From positions 1 to 6,042 of the forward strand of contig JBAZBO010000055.1 in assembly GCA_041671425.1 (NCBI GenBank): DNA of 6,042 nucleotides, written 5' to 3'. A program made the position numbers and the translations under genes. The notes below the pieces were generated by a model. That model did not search any database. It was not told the DNA's origin and saw only the letters and a program-made list of their open reading frames with translations. The DNA is from JBAZBO01 sp041671425. Its GTDB lineage: Bacteria; Patescibacteriota; WWE3; UBA101185; UBA10185. This document shows positions 1 to 4,868 of this stretch, piece by piece (positions within the stretch are counted from its first letter, which is position 1; each line of letters opens with the position of its first letter).

Positions 1-410
1 ATAGAAGCGGCCAAAGCAGCAGGTACTGTATTCGCTCTTTTTGCCCCAGCCGAATATGCGGCATCCAGAACCGCTCGTGACTCAACCGAAGTGGCGCCAG
101 AAGGCACCGAAAGCAATACGTCTGGTTTGAACAAGCGTGACCTGCCAATGACCCCATCCATGAAATAGCGCAGGAGCACTTCGGTCAATTCGTAATCGGC
201 TACCACCCCATTCTTCAGAGGTGAAATAGCTAAGATACTTTCTGGGGTCTTGCCAATCATGTCACTGGCTGTGGATCCCACCGCCAATACCTTTTTATCA
301 TCCTCAGACACTGCCAAAACTGTGGGTTCATCCAAAACCACACCTCTACCCATAGAAAATATTCTAGTGTTAACTGTACCTAAATCTATAGCTAGCTTTC
401 TGGCCATCAT
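1..410 (-). CDS. mreB: MreB-family actin-like cell-shape protein (N-terminal part, cut by window edge)
   Basis: This is the N-terminal 136 codons of an MreB/Mbl-type actin homologue, the membrane-associated filament former that guides cell-wall synthesis in rod-shaped bacteria. The phosphate-1 motif is seen at residues 7-16 (IDLGTVNTRI), followed by the family blocks VLDEPTV, VGSTASDMIGKTP, ISPLKNGVVADY and LLSVPSG. The reading frame runs off the window, so the second half with the phosphate-2 and adenosine motifs is not visible. Two ATG codons lie in tandem (410 and 407). I chose the first because a perfect TATAAT lies 7 nt before it, the same spacing as at two other genes here. No Shine-Dalgarno is visible. 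Oddity: the block that reads E-E-P-M-A-A-A in typical MreB reads P-A-A-L-A-A-S here (residues 130-136), losing the glutamate pair. It is divergent from the PEGA gene across 66 bp. Family assignment is firm; ATPase competence is doubtful. Confidence 0.9.
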   Translation of the reverse strand, partial: MMARKLAIDLGTVNTRIFSMGRGVVLDEPTVLAVSEDDKKVLAVGSTASDMIGKTPESILAISPLKNGVVADYELTEVLLRYFMDGVIGRSRLFKPDVLLSVPSGATSVESRAVLDAAYSAGAKRANTVPAALAAS

Positions 411-417
411 AAAGATG

Positions 418-446
418 ATTATAGACTATGGTCTCCAAACAATAAA
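418..446 (-). promoter_or_regulatory. Promoter of the MreB-like gene, probably leaderless
   Basis: A perfect TATAAT is read on the minus strand at 423-418, with a weak -35-like TTTATT at 446-441 after a 17-nt spacer. The hexamer ends 7 nt before the ATG at 410, so the predicted transcription start falls on or beside the start codon. Confidence 0.6.
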
Positions 447-458
447 TGCCTTCAGATG

Positions 459-467
459 TGATAAAAT
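459..467 (+). promoter_or_regulatory. Extended -10 promoter of the PEGA/beta-propeller gene
   Basis: TG-A-TAAAAT reads as an extended -10 element (TG at 459-460, hexamer at 462-467), with no recognisable -35. The hexamer ends 9 nt before the ATG at 477, giving a leader of only a few nucleotides. A TAAGG at 467-471 could serve as a Shine-Dalgarno only if transcription starts further upstream. Confidence 0.4.
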
Positions 468-476
468 AAGGCCTGT

Positions 477-1631
477 ATGGAGAAAAGACACATACTTCAA
501 TCAGCTCTGTCCGCCACTATTATCCTTGGCATAAGTACTGCCCTTTTTTTGTATACCGCAGGTTTTAGGATTTCCAAGAAATCAGATAGCACAATAGATA
601 TAACCAGAACCGGAATTGTGGGCGCGAAATCCATACCTGAAGCAGCCAGCGTTTATTTGGATGACAAACTTACCACAGCTACCAATGACACCGTTTCCGG
701 ACTAACTCCAGGGATACATACCTTGAAGATAGTGAAGAAAGGGTTTGTAGAATGGAAGAAAGACGTTGAGGTCTTTCCCGAGCTGGTTACCGATATAACC
801 GCGGTTCTGGTCTCTCAAACTCCCAGACTTGAACCCTTGACCAATACCGGAGCCAAATACCCAAGCATATCACCTACTCTAAGTAAGCTGGCTTACTTCT
901 CCGCCGATGGAGAAACTCCAGGAGTTTGGGTGATACCTTTTGGCAATTCTGGTCTTAGCCTGTTTAGAGCAACTCCGTCAGTAGTTTTGAAAGATTCAAG
1001 ATACACAAAGTACTCCAGCGGCGTTTCAATAGAATGGTCACCAGACGAAAAGAAATTGCTGGTGGAGGGAGAGAGCAAAACATTTTACATAGTAGACTTG
1101 GAGACCAATACCGCCCAATCTACTTCTACCCCGGAAACGATACGAAAGGAATGGGACCAAGCATTGATCCAAAAAAGAACCGACTTTGTAGAAAAGCTTG
1201 ATGTGCCAAGTGAGATAAAGGAAAAAGCTATAGCTATGGACTCCTCATGGTCACCTGATGAAAAGAAGGTTCTCTATACTGTGAAGTCCAACGGCATAAA
1301 CGAGTATAGGGTGTACAACATGGAAAAACCCATCCCAGTAGGAGAAAAAGTAGAAACTGTGGTTTTCACTACTAATGCGAGCGATCCGCAACCCAAGGTA
1401 AGCTGGTACTCAGACAGCTTTCACCTGATACTTACTCAGATAACTAATGTGCAAGAGAACAAGGGCTCGATCAAACTGATAAGGATAGATGGCACAAATG
1501 AGACAGAGGTCTACAACAATACTCTATTCTCAGATATGGTCTTCAGCGCACCTGGTGGTGACAAGATGATCATCTTAACTTCATTTAAATCAGGCGAAAG
1601 AACAGACCTCTATACGATAGGAATAAGATAA
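477..1631 (+). CDS. Membrane-anchored PEGA-domain / beta-propeller protein
   Basis: A 384-residue predicted surface protein. After a short basic N-terminus (MEKRH) comes one hydrophobic segment (about residues 8-28), read as an uncleaved membrane anchor. Residues about 52-112 form a PEGA-like domain: 'IPEAASVYLDD', then 'GLTPGIHTLKIVKKGF' and 'VEVFPELVTDITAVL'. The rest resembles a TolB/WD40-like beta-propeller, with repeated blade cores near residues 128 (YPSISPTLSKLAYFS), 185 (IEWSPDEKKLLVEG), 256 (SSWSPDEKKVLYTV), 308 (VSWYSDSFHLILTQ) and 354 (MVFSAPGGDKMIILT). PEGA and propeller domains usually bind protein or polysaccharide surfaces; no catalytic motif is visible. It lacks an LPxTG-type tail, so it is not an obvious substrate for the neighbouring sortase. 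The ATG at 477 is chosen because the anchor follows at once and an extended -10 lies just upstream. Proximity to MreB suggests an envelope role, which is inference. Confidence 0.85.
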   Translation: MEKRHILQSALSATIILGISTALFLYTAGFRISKKSDSTIDITRTGIVGAKSIPEAASVYLDDKLTTATNDTVSGLTPGIHTLKIVKKGFVEWKKDVEVFPELVTDITAVLVSQTPRLEPLTNTGAKYPSISPTLSKLAYFSADGETPGVWVIPFGNSGLSLFRATPSVVLKDSRYTKYSSGVSIEWSPDEKKLLVEGESKTFYIVDLETNTAQSTSTPETIRKEWDQALIQKRTDFVEKLDVPSEIKEKAIAMDSSWSPDEKKVLYTVKSNGINEYRVYNMEKPIPVGEKVETVVFTTNASDPQPKVSWYSDSFHLILTQITNVQENKGSIKLIRIDGTNETEVYNNTLFSDMVFSAPGGDKMIILTSFKSGERTDLYTIGIR

Positions 1632-1634
1632 TCC

Positions 1635-2306
1635 CTAATAAGAGTTCACAAGCTTTGCAGTAACCACTAGCCTGTTAAGGGTTGTGCCCGGTGGATCACA
1701 GGTCTGAAGGGTTAATATAGGTTCTATCACAGAACGGGTAATGGGATATGTATCCCAGCCTTCGTACTTTTCCTTGTTCACTACATCGTACACATACGTG
1801 GTTCCCTGATAGATAACATGTATCCTATCCCCTACATTTAGCTTCCTCAGAAGGTTGAAGGCTTTTGCGTATCTTCCAAGCTCCCAAAAATTGACTGTAG
1901 AATGTGCAAATATGTAGACATTTCCAGGTTCCTTTGAAGGGTAAGATGATACGCTGGCATGAGCCACTCCATCCTTAAGTGCTGCCATGTAGGCGTCCTT
2001 GTTTGTCACAGTTACATCCGCAACCACAGGAACATTGACTCCGATCCTTTCGATGATCAATGCAAAGTCAGTATTGACCGGAACCAAGCTTATGGCTCTG
2101 TTGGTGAGGAATCTAGCAAATGGGCTGTCTTCCTGTGCGTCTTTCGCATTTAGAATAAGCTGTTGATTCTTCAGCTCTTTGATCTTGAACCAAGCCTCAT
2201 CATAAATGAGTGGTCCAAAGCCGGCTACCACAAAAAATATTCCAAGTAGAATAAATAAAGTGGGAAGTACATTAAAATAGAATCTTTTGACTTTGATGAA
2301 ACTCAT
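1635..2306 (-). CDS. Sortase-family transpeptidase, membrane anchored
   Basis: A 223-residue sortase, a cysteine transpeptidase that cleaves a sorting signal on exported proteins and joins them to an amine acceptor at the cell surface. One N-terminal hydrophobic segment (about residues 12-31) anchors it with the catalytic domain outside. The triad is complete: His135 in 'YIFAHST', Cys203 in 'TLQTC' and Arg212 in 'LNRLVV'. Length and single-anchor topology are ordinary for the family. The class cannot be fixed; the TLxTC motif and lone location resemble the housekeeping D/E types. The ATG at 2306 is favoured because TTGCTA-N17-TATCCT lies 7 nt upstream; there is no Shine-Dalgarno. The 3' end faces the PEGA gene with 3 bp between stops. 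No gene in the window encodes a C-terminal sorting signal, so its substrates lie elsewhere. Confidence 0.92.
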   Translation of the reverse strand: MSFIKVKRFYFNVLPTLFILLGIFFVVAGFGPLIYDEAWFKIKELKNQQLILNAKDAQEDSPFARFLTNRAISLVPVNTDFALIIERIGVNVPVVADVTVTNKDAYMAALKDGVAHASVSSYPSKEPGNVYIFAHSTVNFWELGRYAKAFNLLRKLNVGDRIHVIYQGTTYVYDVVNKEKYEGWDTYPITRSVIEPILTLQTCDPPGTTLNRLVVTAKLVNSY

Positions 2307-2313
2307 TGAGTAA

Positions 2314-2342
2314 AGGATAGATTATTGAGAGTTTTATAGCAA
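2314..2342 (-). promoter_or_regulatory. Sortase promoter, probably leaderless
   Basis: On the minus strand TTGCTA (2342-2337, four of six consensus bases) and TATCCT (2319-2314, four of six) are separated by exactly 17 nt. The -10 ends 7 nt before the sortase ATG at 2306. The promoter begins just after the structured RNA ends, arguing that the RNA and sortase are separate transcription units. Confidence 0.5.
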
Positions 2343-2344
2343 CC

Positions 2345-2475
2345 AAAGCGAAACCCGGATGGAGCAGTAGGCCAAAGTCATTTTCTAGGTCTCCCCAGAA
2401 GACTTGCCACACTATACTCCATCCGAGTTTTCTGGTAACACCCGCCTTGGAGGAGCACAAAGGGCATTACCTGGT
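2345..2475 (-). ncRNA. Candidate structured small RNA between tRNA-Pro and sortase (unrecognised family)
   Basis: This stretch has no credible coding sequence but folds strongly as minus-strand RNA. Hairpin 1 pairs GGTAATGCCC (2471-2462) with GGGTGTTACC (2443-2434), 10 pairs including two G-U. Hairpin 2 pairs AAACTCGGATGGAG (2430-2417) with CTCCATCCGGGTTT (2364-2351), 14 pairs including one G-U. Inside it a second stem joins GGCAAGTC (2408-2401) to GACTT plus GCC (2379-2370, 2-nt bulge), capped by a TTCT/AGAA stem with two more G-C pairs and a GGAGA loop. All three non-Watson-Crick pairs of the main stems are G-U on the minus strand and A-C mismatches on the plus strand, so the minus strand is the RNA. 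The extended -10 at 2488-2480 predicts a start near 2475-2472. No clear U-tract follows, so the 3' end is uncertain. I do not recognise SRP RNA, 6S, T-box or a known riboswitch. A sortase leader element is an alternative. Confidence 0.5.
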
Positions 2476-2479
2476 GGGG

Positions 2480-2488
2480 ATTATATCA
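2480..2488 (-). promoter_or_regulatory. Extended -10 promoter of the structured RNA
   Basis: TG-A-TATAAT on the minus strand (2488-2480) is a perfect extended -10. It sits in the 20-nt gap between the tRNA-Pro CCA end and hairpin 1, and the predicted start lies at the foot of that hairpin. A -35 would fall inside tRNA-Pro, where none is evident. Confidence 0.5.
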
Positions 2489-2492
2489 AAAA
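2488..2492 (-). terminator. Possible T-run ending the tRNA transcript
   Basis: Five T residues on the minus strand follow the tRNA-Pro CCA end by 3 nt. There is no dedicated hairpin, so termination would depend on the tRNA fold itself. Weak call. Confidence 0.2.
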
Positions 2493-2495
2493 GGC

Positions 2496-2572
2496 TGGTC
2501 GGGGTAGCAGGATTTGGACCTGCGGCCTCACGAACCCGAGTCGTGCGCTCTACCAGGCTGAGCTATACCCCG
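2496..2572 (-). tRNA. tRNA-Pro (anticodon CGG)
   Basis: A complete 77-nt cloverleaf with an encoded CCA end. The acceptor stem is CGGGGTA/TACCCCG with discriminator A. The D stem is GCTC/GAGC. The anticodon stem CACGA/TCGTG holds loop CTCGGGT, so the anticodon is CGG at 2538-2536, reading CCG. The T stem is GCAGG/CCTGC. C1-G72, A73, G35 and G36 match known bacterial proline identity elements. The T loop reads TCCAAAT, with C instead of the usual T at position 55. It is last of three tRNAs transcribed together, 14 nt after tRNA-Arg. Confidence 0.96.
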
Positions 2573-2586
2573 TTAAAAAGTTTGTA

Positions 2587-2661
2587 TGGTACCCCCGACG
2601 GGAATCGGACCTGTATCTAGCCCTTAGGAGAGGCTTGTTCTATCCATTGAACTACGGGGGC
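2587..2661 (-). tRNA. tRNA-Arg (anticodon CCT)
   Basis: A complete 75-nt cloverleaf with encoded CCA and discriminator A. The acceptor stem GCCCCCG/CGGGGGT has a G1-U72 wobble. The D stem is GTTC/GAAC with A20 in the loop. The anticodon stem AGCCT/GGGCT holds loop CTCCTAA, giving anticodon CCT at 2628-2626, reading AGG. A20 and C35 are known arginine identity elements. The T stem ACAGG/CCCGT has an A51-C63 mismatch, and the T loop TCCGATT has C at position 55. The substrate of the arginyl-tRNA synthetase encoded about 2.2 kb upstream on the same strand. Confidence 0.95.
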
Positions 2662-2707
2662 ACGCTGGCCTGCTTCTTTCTGCTCAAAGTTTGCTACGCA
2701 ACATGTG

Positions 2708-2797
2708 TGGCGGAGGGGGTGGGATTTGAACCCACGATACCCTTGCGGGCATAGCGGTTTTCAAGACCGCCGCACTAGACCACTATGCGACCCCTCC
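2708..2797 (-). tRNA. tRNA-Ser (anticodon TGA)
   Basis: A complete 90-nt class II tRNA with encoded CCA and discriminator G. The acceptor stem is GGAGGGG/CCCCTCC. The anticodon stem GCGGT/ACCGC holds loop CTTGAAA, giving anticodon TGA at 2763-2761, reading UCA. The long variable arm (2736-2753) has a TGCCC/GGGTA stem closed by a GCAA tetraloop, as expected for serine. The T loop TTCAAAT is canonical, unlike the other two tRNAs. It is the first tRNA of the cluster, starting about 18 nt after its -10 element. Confidence 0.97.
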
Positions 2798-2815
2798 CTA
2801 CAACTAACAGGCGTA

Positions 2816-2843
2816 ATTATAACAAAGGAGACGCATTTATTAA
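2816..2843 (-). promoter_or_regulatory. Promoter of the Ser-Arg-Pro tRNA cluster
   Basis: A perfect TATAAT on the minus strand at 2821-2816 has TTAATA (2843-2838, four of six -35 bases) after a 16-nt spacer. Transcription would start near 2809, about a dozen nucleotides before tRNA-Ser. The -35 overlaps the stop codon of the adenylate kinase gene (2842-2840). Confidence 0.6.
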
Positions 2844-3907
2844 CCTAGCAAGATCTTGTGGACCTGATCAAAGAAAGAGACCATAACGGTCGGTGCCATT
2901 AGACTGTAGGATTTTACACCCGCATCATCTTTTATGGTCCATGGACTTTCTGTGGTTTCTACCTTGGCATCCTTTCCCACTTTATAGGAAAACTCAGGAG
3001 TCAACTCAAAGTCTTCATAATTCTCATCCGACACATCCTCTGGGATCGAGTTTCTAAGAAGGATCTTGGGAATACCATAAAGTCCTGTTGCCATCTCCAT
3101 AAGCTTGCCATCAGTGTCTAAACGCTCCCTGATAGATTGAATGCCAGCACTATCCCCCTCTTTTGCCTCCAGACGCTGTTTCCCATAACCCGAACACGAA
3201 TCATTGTCACATAGAAGATGGAAACCTTCCAAGTCATGTTCAACAAACTTAGTCGGAAGTAGTTTGGTGTTCCTTGAAGTATGACAAATAGGACAAACTA
3301 CTCTGTACTTCATCCTCTCATCTATCACACTCTCAGGGACATCAATCAATACAAAGAAGTCGGGATCATCCCTAAAATTGATAAGTTCCCTAAAATACAG
3401 GGAGTACGAGATCTGGTCCATGCTTCTAGGCAAGCCATCTACGAATATAGCTTTACCCTGATTTTTCTCAATCTCTCTTTTAACTAAAATGAGTATGAAC
3501 TCTGTTGGTAGCAAGGTTCCCTGATTTCTATTGAGAAGTGCTGCTATAGAATCCTCTACAGATATAAATCCCCTGTAATTCTTCTCCATGTATTTCTCCA
3601 ACTCCTCAAGCTCTTTTGGGTTCTCCTCAATGGCCTTGTGCGTGTCTCTGACTACGTCTCCTACAGAGACTGTGGCTACCCTATCCACTCCTATAACTTC
3701 CTGAAACATTTTGGAATATGTTCCCTTACCAGCACTCTTTTTAGCCACAAGAAAACCAACAAAGGTATTGGTATCAAGGTAAGCTTTTATTTCCTCAATC
3801 TTTCCGCCAAGTTTGTAATCAAAATACTCCTTCCTTCCAGCAGTATCATTCAGGTCAAACTTCTTTCCAAAAGGCAAGGCTTTATTGTTGTAGATAGGGA
3901 AATTCAT
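2840..3907 (-). CDS. Enlarged adenylate kinase / nucleoside monophosphate kinase
   Basis: A 355-residue P-loop kinase of the adenylate kinase family, which moves phosphate between ATP and AMP. Family blocks in order (numbered from the ATG at 3907): P-loop AKKSAGKGT (55-63), VSVGDVVRD (81-89), PTEFILILVKREI (134-146), DGLPRSMDQ (157-165), IDVPESVIDERMKYR (188-202), a Cys4 LID with CPIC (205-208) and CDNDSC (233-238), and RERL (260-263). Typical bacterial enzymes have about 214 residues; this one has some 50 extra before the P-loop and about 75 after the core, both unassigned. The second Cys pair is C-x4-C rather than C-x2-C. An in-frame ATG at 3943 would add 12 residues but overlap the upstream gene. 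I prefer 3907 because TATCCT lies 7 nt before it. True substrate preference (AMP or another NMP) is not settled. Confidence 0.85.
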   Translation of the reverse strand: MNFPIYNNKALPFGKKFDLNDTAGRKEYFDYKLGGKIEEIKAYLDTNTFVGFLVAKKSAGKGTYSKMFQEVIGVDRVATVSVGDVVRDTHKAIEENPKELEELEKYMEKNYRGFISVEDSIAALLNRNQGTLLPTEFILILVKREIEKNQGKAIFVDGLPRSMDQISYSLYFRELINFRDDPDFFVLIDVPESVIDERMKYRVVCPICHTSRNTKLLPTKFVEHDLEGFHLLCDNDSCSGYGKQRLEAKEGDSAGIQSIRERLDTDGKLMEMATGLYGIPKILLRNSIPEDVSDENYEDFELTPEFSYKVGKDAKVETTESPWTIKDDAGVKSYSLMAPTVMVSFFDQVHKILLG

Positions 3908-3914
3908 ACATAAA

Positions 3915-3943
3915 AGGATAACAAAGCAGAGTTTACAACACAA
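3915..3943 (-). promoter_or_regulatory. Adenylate kinase promoter, probably leaderless
   Basis: On the minus strand TTGTGT (3943-3938) and TATCCT (3920-3915) are 17 nt apart, and the -10 ends 7 nt before the ATG at 3907. The -10 and spacing match the sortase promoter. The site overlaps the end of the phosphoesterase gene. The -35 matches only three consensus bases. Confidence 0.42.
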
Positions 3944-4865
3944 CCTCTTCTATTTCATAACTGCCGTCCTCCAACAACCTAAGAAGGCAGAACTTTGGGG
4001 TCTGCAGATTCCTTTCAGAATTTAGGGCACCTATCACAATATGTTCAAGACCGGGATCAACAGGATCAACATTTCTACTAAAAAGATGCTGGTCGGCAGA
4101 TATGATAGCTTTAACATTGCCTTCTCTTATCTTAGTGAGCAGCTCATCCGCCTGGGACTTCACCTCGGGGGTCTCCTCCCCATCGACTACGCCCATGGTC
4201 CTTTTGAAAGTGGGATGATACAAAGGCTGTGAAAGAAATACCAAATCAGCATCGGTAATCTGATCATAAAACCAGGACATGGCCTCGCCAGGGATCTTGG
4301 AGTAATTAGGGCTGTTATCCAGAAGTACCATTTTTACACCTCCAAATTCCAAAGTATGGTAATTGCCTCCAAATACCATCTTAAAATTATTCAGCCCAGA
4401 CGGATCCCCCTTCTGAACAGAATCCGCTAGGTCATGATCACCTGGGATAGATAAGTACGAAATCCCTGTGCTTTCCATAGCCAATTTGGACTTCTCAAGG
4501 CTACTGATATCTCCCCAGCTAGTATAGTCACCTAAGAAAAAGATCATGTTGACACTCCTCTGAGTGGCAATCTCAAGAGCTTTTTGCAAACTTGATATAT
4601 CATCTTCGGAGTCAGCCATCAAGGCTATTGTGTAAACCACGGGGCTGGTGTTCTCCCCCACTGGCGTATTTGATCCTTCGAGTTTTTGTAAAGCTTCTGT
4701 CTCCTCGGAAAGATCTTCACCTTCTGCGGTCAACTTTCCGTTGACCCATTTTATTGCTCCTGTTACCAAAACAAACAGAAAGGTAGCTACTATGATTGCG
4801 GACAAAGTAGCGAAAAATGAGTTCTTATTCTTCTTGGGGGGCCTTCTTCTTGCTCTCTTGGCCAT
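3933..4865 (-). CDS. Membrane-anchored calcineurin-like phosphoesterase with degenerate metal motifs
   Basis: A 310-residue protein. A very basic N-terminus (MAKRARRRPPKKNKN) precedes one hydrophobic segment (about 17-36), a signal-anchor that would place the rest outside the cell. An acidic linker (about 45-75) leads to a metallophosphoesterase domain. Its motifs are partly altered: motif I is D85-S-E87 where D-x-H is usual; motif II is G112-D113; motif III is GDHD (142-145) instead of GNHD; motif IV keeps His217 (LYHP); motif V is ADQH (257-260) instead of GHxH. Fold membership is clear from these ordered motifs, but metal binding and activity are uncertain, and the substrate is unknown. 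The ATG follows the ArgRS stop by 3 nt, so the two are probably co-transcribed and translationally coupled. The downstream kinase gene begins 25 nt later with its own promoter. Confidence 0.85.
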   Translation of the reverse strand: MAKRARRRPPKKNKNSFFATLSAIIVATFLFVLVTGAIKWVNGKLTAEGEDLSEETEALQKLEGSNTPVGENTSPVVYTIALMADSEDDISSLQKALEIATQRSVNMIFFLGDYTSWGDISSLEKSKLAMESTGISYLSIPGDHDLADSVQKGDPSGLNNFKMVFGGNYHTLEFGGVKMVLLDNSPNYSKIPGEAMSWFYDQITDADLVFLSQPLYHPTFKRTMGVVDGEETPEVKSQADELLTKIREGNVKAIISADQHLFSRNVDPVDPGLEHIVIGALNSERNLQTPKFCLLRLLEDGSYEIEEVVL

Positions 4866-4868
4866 ACC

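Noticed and set aside
250..534. Plus-strand frame of 94 codons before the PEGA gene
   Set aside because: Most of it is antisense to the MreB-like gene and its tail overlaps the PEGA gene in another frame.
2351..2370. Plus-strand CCCGGATGGAGCAG resembling the SRP RNA domain IV core
   Set aside because: The 5' CAGG partner and the GGAA tetraloop are absent, no enclosing helix forms, and this segment is already one arm of the 14-pair stem on the other strand.
2272..2460. Minus-strand frame of 62 codons overlapping the sortase start
   Set aside because: It crosses the RNA hairpins and the sortase promoter, overlaps the sortase gene in another frame, and shows no recognisable motif or ribosome-binding site.
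2345..2475. Structured RNA read as a riboswitch or T-box in the sortase leader
   Set aside because: No T-box, TPP, cobalamin, FMN or fluoride core motif is visible, and a good promoter lies between the fold and the sortase ATG. A leader role is not fully excluded.
2662..2707. Imperfect inverted repeat (GTTTGC / GCAAC) between tRNA-Ser and tRNA-Arg
   Set aside because: Only about four pairs around a 3-nt loop, too weak to call a feature; it is probably just processed spacer.
2404..2754. Open plus-strand frame of 116 codons across the tRNA cluster
   Set aside because: It is the antisense of tRNA-Pro, tRNA-Arg and part of tRNA-Ser; peptides such as GVGFEPTIPLRA are classic false proteins from reversed tRNA genes.
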